DNA of 23,772 nucleotides from Gonapodya sp. JEL0774. Lineage: Eukaryota; Monoblepharomycota; Monoblepharidomycetes; Monoblepharidales; Gonapodyaceae. The position numbers were made by a program, and so were the translations under genes. Below are positions 11,200 through 21,266 of this stretch, one piece after another (position 1 is the stretch's first letter; each line of letters begins with the position of its first letter). The stretch is from positions 5,821 through 29,592 of the forward strand of contig JADIIX010000162.1 in NCBI GenBank assembly GCA_027604505.1. Direction: 5' to 3'. Under the pieces are notes generated by a model that had not been told where the DNA came from, searched no databases, and was given only the letters and a program-made list of their open reading frames with translations.

Positions 11200-11840
11200 C
11201 GAAATCGTATGGGTCAAATTGCGCTTCAATGACCATCTTCGCCGCGCTTCATGTCAACAGACGATGTCTTCGGGCGCAAAACGCATGGAACGAAGCAGTG
11301 GGCAAATGCGGAGGAAGAGCGAGAAGAAGAGCGTGGCTTCTTAGAGGATTGATTGTTTTATTCGTTGCTAATTGTTGTGCATAGATAAGTGGTATCAGTA
11401 AACAAAATCAATCTTTAATTAATTTCTTTATCACCGTCCCAAGAGACGTGGCGCTAAGATTTCAAAAATAACTCAGCAAAGTTGGAGGTTGTGGGAGCCG
11501 CGTTGCTCGTTGCTACGGAATCCGGTGTTTCTGTTGGGCGTGGAATCTCCGGGTCAGGCGGCTGAAGGCTCCGCTCGGGCACCTCGGGGACTCCAATCTC
11601 CGATTTCCCGAAGTCAAATATCGCAAGTTACCTGATTCTCCGCGAGTTGTTGAGACAAAGGAGAAGACTAGAATTTAATGAGATCAGTAATTTTATCTTT
11701 CGGTCGAATTTGTCGTTCAAAATGCCTATCGTTCCGAGGGTTTGTTTGGGGTCCCAAGAGGTCGCGAGAGGTCGCTTCTCCGACGTTTCCAAAACAGGTC
11801 ACCATTCAAGAAAACGTGCAATCACCATCGAGCATCAATC
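11200..11840. other. Intergenic, upstream of the first secreted mucin-like gene
   Basis: No gene is seen here. Short open frames at 11166-11384 and 11647-11859 lack coding character and splice partners. The region presumably carries the promoter of the gene starting at 11841, but I could not point to a clear TATA box. Confidence 0.45.
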
Positions 11841-14800
11841 ATGCGCGGCACATTGCTGAGGGCAATCCTGGGACTGCTCGCTCTCTCCATCCTCCAAGTC
11901 CAAGTTTTCGCGATTGGGCCAGGAGGGGGGGGTGGAGGTGGTGGAGGCGGAGGTGAGCTCGCGAGACCGGGATACCCGAATCGGAAGTCGGATCCAGCAT
12001 CATTGGCGCATTTCTTCGCTCAGGAATCGTAACGACGACATCCGCGACGTGAGTTCTTTGGCCTTGGCCTGTCATTATTATCGCGCCCCCGCCCTGATAC
12101 CCCACACCTTACCTGCCCCGCACTCCAATTCTTGGCAGCAAAACCTCGAGTACGACATCGCGAACTAGCAGTACGACTTCTAAAACAGCTACAACAACAT
12201 CGACGACCACTCAGACGTAAGAGCTTTGTTTGGTAGAGTCAAACCTGTTTGATCGCATTCAACCACGACAATATCTGTTTGTCGAAATTTCAGGAAAACA
12301 ACATCGTAAGTTACATATGATTTAAATACCAATTGTCAAACCACAGAAAAGTTTCTGACATAAGTTCACGTTAAGGCTAACACAGAAGACAAGCTCAACC
12401 TCTACGTAAGTCGTGCCTGACCTGCAATCATCAGTCCCTTGAAAATCAAACAGCTTTTGCTTGGCTCAGCGGCACGCTGACGACTACAGCTACAATCACG
12501 TAATTATTCTGAATTTGGGTGCGGGCTGGTTGGTGTTCTCACACTTTTTCGCATTGAACTACTGTCACAGCTCCACCCCCAGTACTTCCACCGAGAAAAC
12601 CACGACCGAGACCACAACGTCGCAAACGCCCACCACCACCGAGACCCAGACAACGAGCACTGAATCAACCACCTCGGAAACACCGACAACTACGGAGAGC
12701 ACGACTTCCGAGACTCAAACCACGACTACGGAAAGCACCACTTCAGAGACACCAACGACCACCACAGAGAGTACAACCAGTGAAACGCAGACCACGACCA
12801 CCGAGAGCACTACCTCGGAAACTCCCACGACCACCACAGAGAGCACAACCAGCGAGACGCAGACCACGACCACCGAGAGCACCACCTCGGAAACACCCAC
12901 GACCACAACCGAAACAACGACTTCCGAGACTCAGACCACCACCACAGAGACCACGACCTCGGAAACACCCACAACCACCACAGAGAGCACAACCTCAGAA
13001 ACACCAACCACGAGCGAAACTGAAACGTCCACCACCGAGACCACGGAGACAGTGTCTTCAACCACTTCAATGACCATTACCGAGACCACCCAGACTCCTG
13101 AAACGACGAGTTCAGAAACTACTGCAACTATCACGCCCACGACCTCCTCTCAATCGTAAGTGCAGGTGCTCGCAGCATCTGAAATACGTCATCTGATCTT
13201 GGCTGATGCTCACAGAACCAGCTCATCCGCCACCAAGACGAAAACGTTGGTGTTAGATTGACGATTTGCACTCTGTTAGTTTCCTTCTCACGGATTTCTC
13301 CCTACAGCACCTCTCCCACTACCACCAAATCTGTTACGACCACATCTCAGACTAAAACGAAGACGTGAGATATCGTTCACCGTTGTAGTTTCTTCCATTT
13401 TATTGCGTTCTTACGCCACGAGTACTCCAGCGCAACCTCCACCTCTACAACAAAAACAAAGTCGACGACCACCCTCACGTGAGAATAACTTTAATATGTG
13501 CGATCATACGTTCCTGCGGGTAATTGCTCTCATAATTCTCCAGCACCACTAAAAGCAAGACTTCGACTTCCACCTCGTGAGTTCTCAGGAAAGCAACATT
13601 ATACTCTCTCTTCGGAGACAGTCAAACAAGCTTCGCTGGCTCCAACAATGCTATTGGTTTCAATTCCACAGGGCGACCAAAACGGCGACATCAACTTCCA
13701 CGAAATCTGCGACATCAACTGCGACCAAATCTGCCACTAAAAGCTCCACCACGACGGGGACAACCACAAAGTCCGCTACTACGACTGCAACACCAACGCA
13801 GTCTTCTACCACCTCATATACTGCGAGTACCAGCAGCACGTTGACTATCACAGTGTCTAGTACGACGTCGTTTACTGAAACGTGAGCCTGTTTGAATTGA
13901 AATTCTCCTGTGTTAAAACACAGCGATAACACGATGCGATTTCCTAGAACCACAACCTTTGAAACCCCCACAACGACTTCAGAAACGCTAACCAGCTCAA
14001 CTGAGACAACGACTGAAAGTACCACCTCGGAAACGCCCACAACCACCACAGAGAGCACGACTTCCGAGACCCCGACGACAACCACCGAAACAACTACATC
14101 TGAGACTACGAGCACCGAATCAACAACTTCGGAAACACCAACTACCACTTCTGAAACACAGACTACGACCACTGAGAGTACAACCTCGGAGACCCCTACG
14201 ACCACCACAGACAGCACCACTTCTGAAACGACCTCCACTGAATCAACCACGTCGGAAACCACCGAAACTGCTTCCACCACATCGTCCATGACGATCACGG
14301 AGACCACTCAGACGACAGAAACTCAAACGTCGGAAACTGGAACGACTAGCTCGGAAACAGCCACAGCGTGAGGGTTTCATCGTTTCGATTGACCTGTGCT
14401 TTCTTTACCGAGCTTGTTATGGCACCACAGTGAACTCACAACCACTTCTATTGTCACGATTCCATTCATCCCGGCACTCTCCACATCGTGAGTAAAGCAC
14501 CAGAGTGTTCGATCGTTGTCTTCTCTGAACTCACGAAATTAATCGTTCATCAGTTCCACTACCAAGCCCGGCAAGACCTCTACCACATCCCGAACCAAAA
14601 CTAGGACGACGACAAAACGAGCAACTACCACAAAACCGAAACCCACAACCACGACAGTGACCACGAAACCCGCAAAAATCACCACGACTATAAAGCGGTC
14701 GTGTGACACGATCTACGCATCATACACTGCAGGTAGTGCCATAACAGCCACTGACCAGGCTGATTGGGAAGCTTGGTGAGTTCCACCGATCTTGGCAACC

Positions 14801-15494
14801 CTCCTGAGAGCTTGTCTAACAAGAGTAATTTCTTTCCATGATCCAGGTCGTGCAAAACATGTAGGTTGCAGTCTCCCCATGCCGCATTGTCATGCACGTA
14901 AATGACTTCTTACAAACGCGATGAAGGGTTCCCCCAAGGGATTGGAAAGTCACGAACTTGCGACACAATATATGATGCGTTCACAAATGGTGTCGCTATG
15001 ACTACCCAGGACTTCGCGGACTGGGAAGCTTGGTGAGTGACTGTTTTGGAGTCCGTGGAACCCTGCCAGTTCATTGACACCATGTCATCCGTTGACTGTG
15101 ATTGTTGATACAAATTACAGGATCTGCAAGACATGTGAGTTAGTCGTCCGAGTTGCTCTCATGTGCACCAGGGTTTCTTATGGTTCTCTTTGTGCTACGT
15201 CTCGGTGCCATTGTAGGGTTCCCGAGCGGCATTGGCTACGTTCGGAGCTGTGACACCATATATCAAGCTTATAAGATCGGCAACAAGATCACCTCACAAG
15301 ACATCTCAGATTGGACTGCCTGGTAAGTTGTTGTTCCATGATGTTGATTTGGGTGTGTTCGTGCTGACGTGTTGAATTTATTCTACATCCAGGAACTGCA
15401 AAACCTGTGAGTAAGACTTACATCTGTGTTTTCTTTGTATGCACTCATCATTTCTGTTATTCAAACAGGGTTCCCGATGGGCATTGGCAACTAA
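11841..15494 (+). CDS. Secreted Thr/Ser-rich repeat protein with three 40-residue CDTIY/CKTW modules (paralogue A)
   Basis: Function unknown. There are 21 exons: 11841-11952, 12024-12048, 12139-12216, 12294-12305, 12394-12405, 12470-12499, 12571-13155, 13216-13245, 13308-13364, 13431-13478, 13544-13576, 13672-13881, 13948-14367, 14431-14487, 14554-14775, 14847-14860, 14927-15032, 15121-15134, 15217-15322, 15393-15406 and 15469-15494 (TAA). They total 2211 nt, or 736 residues, with no frame conflict. The start is the ATG of a clear signal peptide (MRGTLLRAILGLLALSILQV, then QVFA). A poly-Gly run follows, then long Thr/Ser stalks made largely of 12-residue units TTTTESTTSETP/Q (exons 7 and 13), likely O-glycosylated. 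A Lys/Thr-rich linker with TKPAKITTT leads to three 40-residue modules that end the protein. No membrane segment or GPI-type tail follows, so it is probably secreted or held in the wall or matrix (inference). Introns are 60-95 nt. The donor of intron 8 (GTTGGT) is weak. The gene downstream is a paralogue in the same orientation. Confidence 0.85.
12600..13045 (+). repeat. 36-bp tandem repeat array in paralogue A (exon 7)
   Basis: About ten degenerate 36-bp units encode TTTTESTTSETx, where x alternates Pro and Gln. This gives a 72-bp higher-order period. Third positions vary widely while the peptide stays constant, so the peptide is under constraint or the units have been homogenised long ago. 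The array is followed by a non-repetitive cap with TTSMTITETTQT. Confidence 0.9.
13955..14300 (+). repeat. Second degenerate Thr/Ser/Glu array in paralogue A (exon 13)
   Basis: This is a shorter and less regular array of the same 12-residue unit, interspersed with 8-residue variants such as TTSETTSTES. It ends with the same cap (TTSSMTITETTQT) as the arrays in exon 7 and in paralogue B, so the whole exon looks like a duplicated exon. Confidence 0.85.
14696..15491 (+). repeat. Three tandem 40-residue CDTIY/CKTW modules in paralogue A
   Basis: Each module follows the pattern R-x-C-D-T-I-Y, about ten residues, an I/M-T-x-x-D-x-x-D-W-x-A-W box, then x-C-K-T-W-F-P-x-G-I-G. Each has two cysteines, which could form one disulfide, and four or more aromatic residues. 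At the genomic level each unit is split identically: an intron inside the codon of the second box Trp (tg|g), a 14-nt microexon encoding xCKT, and an intron inside the next Trp codon (t|gg). I know no family with this signature. Confidence 0.9.
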
Positions 15495-16162
15495 AGAAAT
15501 CCAACTTTCGTACAATACAAGGACGGGAGAGGTTAGGTTATATGTGAACACGGGAAACTATAATACTTAGAACCCTACAAGGTGTACAACAGTAGACATA
15601 GAAGAGTGTTGCACGCGTATTACGAGCAGTGTGGCGCACACACCTTAAAGTGCCAGCTTGCCCTCAAAGCCAACAGTATAGCCTTCAGTCACTCCGTAGT
15701 ACATAGCGGTTTTGATGTCCTTATCAGAATGTTCGGTCGGTGCCTGTGGACTGACGCCACTCGCAGGATTTCCCGAAATGGAAAGGGCGCTCTTCCCGCC
15801 ATATTATTTCGAATTTCATCTGTGAGAGAGAAGGCCGCCCAATTAAATTCGTTACCCATCAAATTCGTTAACTGGCAAATGTGTTATCCCGGACATCAAT
15901 CTTTTGTCTTGTGTACATAACATTATTTACATCCTTCTGTTGCTCATATTCCCTGCGACACAGAGACTTCTCACGGCTGCCCGCTTCGCTTTTAAAACCA
16001 TATATATCATTATTCAAGCATATGTACTAGGCAGTATTGATCCTATTTGGGCAAGGCGGAGCCTCAGTGACCCTGAACTGTGTGGAGAACTTCGTTTCCA
16101 TTTGCGCACACAAAATCCGCGGACATCAGTAGTTTCACCCCCCACGCTTCAAAAGAAGAAGC
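15495..16162. other. Intergenic between the tandem paralogues
   Basis: An open frame at 15582-15920 exists but shows no coding character or similarity to its neighbours. This segment presumably holds the 3' end of paralogue A and the promoter of paralogue B. Confidence 0.45.
16001..16007 (+). promoter_or_regulatory. Possible TATA element of paralogue B
   Basis: TATATAT lies about 155 bp upstream of the ATG at 16163 and is preceded by TTTAAAA. The spacing would allow a 5' untranslated leader. The call rests on composition and position only. Confidence 0.25.
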
Positions 16163-18841
16163 ATGAGGACCACGAGCGCTCTGATCGTAGGTCTGGCAGT
16201 GGCCTTTATGGCGGTGATCCACCCGTCGAAAGCTGCAGTGGGTTCCGGCACCCAGTGTGTTGTTGACGGGGATTGCTACAACCACAACTGTGAGTATCAT
16301 GTTGTGCACCACAGCAGCACCTGTTTCCATGATGAAATGCCTGTGAATTGAATACTGGTCTTGATGGGCCATTTTCGGTTGGAAGGTCACCTCTGACGTT
16401 TCGAAACCTTAATCCATTCAGGTGACCTGATTCCCAGCGATAACGTCGGAGTATGCTACTGCAGCTCTTCCGGGTCTTGGTCGTGGAATTACAGTGAGTT
16501 CTCTACCTCTTTTTCGCTCATGGATTGTTACAGATTCTTATCGTGTCTTCAACGCCACACAGACATGAGATGCAACTTCGGAAAAGTTCAATACCGTTCA
16601 AACTGCATGGGGACTGGCGGCAACTGGCTCGATGTCTATCCTTCGAGGGCCTGCCCGCAAACGACCACGTGAGTACAGGGACCACAGTCGGTGATGTTTC
16701 AACGGATTTGGACAAGACCTTGTATTACTGCAGGACACGAACAACGACCAAGACGGCCACCACAACGTACGTTGTGTTTCCTTTCTCACACTTGGTAGCT
16801 GATTTCCTTTTCTGAGTTGGTTCTCCGTGTTCATTCTTTTCCCCCACTCTATAACGTTCCATTTGGAACTTCAGGAAAACAACCTCTTCCACGAAATCGT
16901 GAGCTTTCTCTTTGAAATACTCCAGAAAAAACTTTGATTCATCTGAGTCGTGCAAATATAGAACTACTACTACTGTTTCGACCACCAAAACTCTACCGTC
17001 CACAACTACCACAGCAGCACCCAGCACCACAACCAAATCCACAACGAGCGAGACCCCAACCACCACCACGGAGAGCACAACTTCCGAAACCCAGACCACA
17101 ACCACTGAAAGCACAACCTCAGAGACTCCCACTACTACGACAGAGACCACCACTTCTGAGACCCAGACCACGACTACGGAGAGCACAACTTCTGAGACAC
17201 CGACCACAACCACGGAGACAACCACTTCTGAGACCCAAACCACCACTACCGAGAGCACGACCTCGGAAACGCCTACGACTACGACAGAGACAACCACGAG
17301 CGAGACCCAGACCACGACCACCGAAAGCACGACCTCGGAAACACCTACGACTACGACAGAGACCACCACGAGCGAGACGCAGACCACGACCACCGAAAGC
17401 ACAACATCGGAAACTCCCACCACGACCACAGAAAGCACAACATCGGAAACTCCCACCACGACCACAGAAAGCACAACGAGTGAGACTGAGACGACTACCA
17501 CGGAGAGCACCACAACCGAGACAACCAGTACTGAATCCACCACCTCGGAAACCACTGAGACCCCTTCCACCACATCTTCCCTGACAATTACCGAGACGAC
17601 AGGAACCGAAACAACCAGCTCAGAGACTTCCACCGCGTGAGCGACCTTTGCTGTTGTATTCAGCTCTATCTGTTTCTGATTTAACCCGTTTATGCGAATT
17701 CAGAGAGCCAACGACCGCCCTCATAGTTTCCTCAGCTCTCTCTTCTTCGTGAGGCCGGCCGAGAGCGATTTATTCCTTTACTATTGACCTTTTATACTCT
17801 CATCATTTCTTTAGTACGACTGCTAAGCCTGGCAAGACGTCCACTGCGACAAAGACGAAAACCTCCACCAAGACAAAAACGGCCACAGCTACGAGGACCA
17901 AAACGGCAACCACTACAAAGCTGCCGAAGGTTACCACGACTGTGACCACCAAGCCGGCAAAGATCACCACGACTGTTACCACCAAGCCGGCAAAGATCAC
18001 CACGACTGCTACCACCAATCCAGCAAAGATTACAACCACCATCAAACGTACGTGCGACACGATTTATTCGACATTCCTTGCGGGTGGTGCCATTACAGCG
18101 ACAGACCAGGCCGATTGGGAAGCTTGGTGAGTTTACGGAAACCGTAAACAATGTAACTTGCAAAGGTGATCCATCTCGGTTGATTTTTGCTCACATAGGT
18201 CTTGCAAAACATGTAAGTTGTTAATCCCAATTGAGTCTCCCTCCCACTAATAGCCGATGGTTTGCTATTCTCAGGGTACCCGGGTGGCATTGGAAAGCCA
18301 CGCACATGTGACACCATCTACACTGCGTTCTTGAGTGGTGTCACCATGACCACTCAGGACTACTCAGACTGGGATGCATGGTGAGTTTGACAATAGGGAA
18401 TGAGAACCCAGGCACATGCTAACTGTTAGATATCAATCCATTTCAACCCTTCCAGGAACTGCAAAACTTGTGAGTCCGCTGCCAACTTTGCATGCCCCCG
18501 TAATTTTTCGACTTCCTTCGTGGCTCTCTAACACCTTTGTGTATCAGGGTTCCCGCACGGCATCGGCTACGTTCGTAGCTGTGACACCATTTACAAGGCG
18601 TTCAAAGCGGGCACCGCGATGACTGCGCAAGACTCAGCAGATTGGGCGGCGTGGTGAGTGATAAGCAAATCTTCCTGCTGATATGCTTCAATTGACCATT
18701 TATGTAATCGGTTCATTCGATAATTTGTTGATTCATACAGGAACTGTAAAACTTGTAAGTAAATTTGGCGATGGAGAAAGGGTTATCATCTCTTATTCTT
18801 TGCGTTTTTGTTCAGGGTTCCCCACCGGTATTGGCAAGTAA
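16163..18841 (+). CDS. Secreted Cys-rich and Thr/Ser-repeat protein with three 40-residue CDTIY/CKTW modules (paralogue B)
   Basis: Function unknown. There are 14 exons: 16163-16289, 16422-16493, 16563-16668, 16734-16766, 16875-16898, 16962-17636, 17704-17748, 17815-18126, 18199-18212, 18275-18380, 18456-18469, 18548-18653, 18741-18754 and 18816-18841 (TAA 18839-18841). They total 1674 nt, or 557 residues. A signal peptide (MRTTSALIVGLAVAFMAVIH, then PSKA) is followed by an eight-cysteine region in exons 1-3 with TQCVVDGDCYNHNC, VGVCYCSSSGSW, MRCNFGKVQYRSNC and PSRACP. Next come a Thr/Ser stalk with about 13 units of the 12-residue repeat (exon 6), a Lys/Thr-rich linker with three 11-residue VTTKPAKITTT repeats, and three CDTIY/CKTW modules to the end. 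The back half matches paralogue A in module order, intron phases and 14-nt microexons, so the pair arose by tandem duplication. The N-terminal Cys-rich region is absent from A. No membrane anchor is visible, so the product is probably secreted or wall-associated (inference). Confidence 0.88.
17038..17530 (+). repeat. 36-bp tandem repeat array in paralogue B (exon 6)
   Basis: About 13 units of 36 bp encode TTTTESTTSETx or TTTTETTTSETx. Pro and Gln alternate for most of the array, giving a 72-bp higher-order unit. The array ends with the cap TTSSLTITETTGT, which matches the caps of paralogue A. Confidence 0.92.
17942..18040 (+). repeat. 33-bp tandem repeat (3 copies) in the basic linker
   Basis: Three 33-bp units start at 17942, 17975 and 18008 and encode VTTKPAKITTT with small changes in the last copy. 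The first two differ at very few positions, so the duplication is young. Paralogue A has a single equivalent unit at 14657-14689. Confidence 0.92.
18047..18838 (+). repeat. Three tandem 40-residue CDTIY/CKTW modules in paralogue B
   Basis: The architecture and intron positions are the same as in paralogue A, with 14-nt microexons at 18199-18212, 18456-18469 and 18741-18754. The first modules of A and B share TATDQADWEAW. The third modules share YVRSCDTIY. So the three-module state predates the gene duplication. Confidence 0.9.
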
Positions 18842-21266
18842 TGGACAGGCGAATTTTTAATTTTTGCGATGTACACGATGGGAGAGATTGGCGTTGCGAT
18901 TCTCACTGAAGACGTTGGCGTTTTGATGGCATTCTCATCGTTTTGGATTATCGTACAGAACTTACAGCGTAAATTAGTTGCAGTAGAGCCATCTCACTGA
19001 TGGCGTACAAACATCGTAACATTGGGCTAATGCCAGAATCAGACTGTTCGATCATTTTGCGGGTGAACGAAAAGACTGGGACCTGAATCGAGACAGTGGT
19101 GTTGAAAAACCTCTTTTCCCGGTAGTCCATCGAATGTGCTATATCGAGCGTGAATCATCATTCGAATTGGATGTGACGGGGGAGAGAGATGCTGCAAGTA
19201 AGATGAGAGTGCATCGGGAACGCCAAACAAACCGTCTGAGAGCGATATTGTGTAGAATGTGCTTCATCGCCACCAGAATTATTGAGCAAGCCCAAGTCAC
19301 ATCAATTTCAATGATATTTTTTCAACGCCATCACGATCGGTGCGTGTTCCGAAAGATTGTGTTACCGCATTCGCAGCCGCTGCACGCCGATTTTCATGAA
19401 AACAATGCGCCTCCCATGACTTCTCGTGGTCACTGTTAGACGATACGACCAGCAGGTCTTCTGGATTCGAAGTTACAGGCAATAAAGGCAACTTTCAAAC
19501 AGCCAGAAGTCAAGTATTCCGCAAAGAAGTAAGGATTGTCGACGAAACCAGCTAGCGGAATTTCCATGATAGCACAGCTTCTCCTCTAAACGTCGAAAGA
19601 CTCCATATCGCTTGGAAGACAATAGGTCTCAGAGTTAAGACATTCCCGTCAAAGACTCTGATTGTATGCAGGTATAACTGGGGTCACAAGGATTCCAAAA
19701 TAGCAAATGTGCACGGTAGTATGGCAAGTTGGTGAGAAAACGTCACTGTAGGTTCTCTATCGTTGTTGTCGGGTTTGAGACCACGAGGGCAAAGTTTTCA
19801 TTTACGCACTCCCGAGTTTCGAGGCAGCCCAGAGATTTAGAAGATAGGAGCATCCGTGCGCACGGTATATCCAATCGAACTCGAAATGCTTCTCGAATGG
19901 AGCGTCTTTCGATGTTCGATTCGAGTAATAGGTTCTCTTTTTCTGCGGACGAGCAAGAACATGCGGTACATCTGGTACCAACTCGTTTCGGAATTTCTTT
20001 TTGACGTTGAGCGGTAGGGAATACAAAACTCAAGACGCTGATGGGATACCTTTGTTTGTTTGGGTTGTGCACCGAGATGGGAAGAAGGAGGGGGTGCCAC
20101 ACGCAAAAACGACAAACTTTCATTGGCTCAACGACGATCCGTTCGGAGCTTGTTTGGGTCGTATCCAAGCCGATGCCAAGATTTTTTGAAGCCTGGATAC
20201 TTCGAGAGGACAACCGCGGGACTCCCTAGCCGCCATAGACTTGATGGCAGTTAACATCATCCACAGCACCAGCACTCAGGGAACCGATGGGCACTCCAGA
20301 TTGATAACGAGTCCGAGTTTGGAGTTCTTCCGAAGGTGCCCGGTTACCTCTCTCCTTCGAACGACTGCCAGTCACAAGAAGTGGGAACAATGTCAGACGA
20401 TGTCCACAGTTCTGCACGAGCCTACCGAACGTCATCCCCAAAGAGTGCTGACGTGTTCTTCCTCTCTTTCGCCACACCTCGCGAGTCTTCTGCGTCGTCT
20501 CGCATCACGCGTGCAAGACCTCCAGAATGACCAAACTGTTCACAAAACTTCCCAAATCACTCTCAATGCTTGAAGCGAATCCTTTGTAGTTCTCTATAGG
20601 CTGCGTGTCGGTTGGACTCTTTGCATAATCTTTTGCATGTGAATATTTCTCATGGAGCAGGAATCGCGAAGGAAAGCATTACGGGATCGCATCCATCCCC
20701 GCCACATTCACTCCGCTGACATTCCAAGCTCTCGTTCACCAAGAGGGTGTAATTATGTCAGAGTTGATCAGTTGAGACTGAAGGGCCACTCACTCCTCAT
20801 AGCATTTTGTCAACGAGAACAAGACTTCTGCATGAAATTCCAACGAATCTTTCCTCGTGGGCTAGTTTTGCTAGAGCGGTGCGATCATCTTTCGTGAATG
20901 AAGTGAATGAAAATGATTAATCTACTGTACCAATAATCTGGGCCAAAGTGGGGGTTTAGAGGAGCCTGTCAGTGTCTGAACCATCATTCCAACACACCAT
21001 AATGCGTGAGTTTCCCACGTCCCAGAGACACCGCGGGCGCGATTTTGCTTCGCTCGATTGATTCTAAGATGGATTCTCCGGTCGGGATATCTGATTCCTC
21101 ACCGTCGCTCACCTTTGCTGGCTGCGGCGCACCTGTTCTCTTTCATCGCGAAACTCTCTGATCACTTTCGGAAACACATCCAATCGACAGACTATCACTG
21201 CTACCTCGTCTTTCTCGCTCTCGTCTCTTCTGTAAGTTTGATACGGTCTTGCGAGTGGGTTTTTGA
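18842..21266. other. Long stretch without a resolved gene; possible coding remnants
   Basis: No complete gene could be built. The most protein-like pieces lie at 19729-20250 on the + strand, in successive frames. A fragment ends with SMFDSSNRFSFSADEQEHA (frame of 19729). Another reads MRYIWYQLVSEFLFDVER (frame of 19961). A third contains GIPLFVWVVHRDGKKEG and TTNFHWLNDDPFGACLG (frame of 20001, TGA at 20187). I found no GT-AG pairs of reasonable length to join them in phase. They may be a decayed gene. A donor-like GTAAGT at about 21232 hints at a 5' exon of the next gene. Elsewhere nothing is seen. Confidence 0.35.

Noticed and set aside
12600-14300. CRISPR-like or satellite interpretation of the repeats
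   Set aside because: The units are contiguous 36-bp coding repeats without spacers, inside spliced exons of a secreted protein.
15469-15494. GPI-anchor or transmembrane tail on the mucin-like proteins
   Set aside because: Both proteins stop immediately after FPxGIG plus one residue, with no hydrophobic C-terminal segment.
16531-16560. Alternative acceptor before ATTCTTATC in paralogue B
   Set aside because: Using the AG at 16532-16533 brings an in-frame TGA. The AG at 16561-16562 keeps the eight-cysteine region open.
16725-17633. A 302-codon antisense frame rich in Val/Ser (SVVVVGVSEVVLS)
   Set aside because: It is the complement of the Thr/Ser/Glu array. ACN/TCN/GAR codons read backwards give no stops, and the + strand has the signal peptide, splice sites and modules. 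The same applies to 13660-14307 and 12715-12906.
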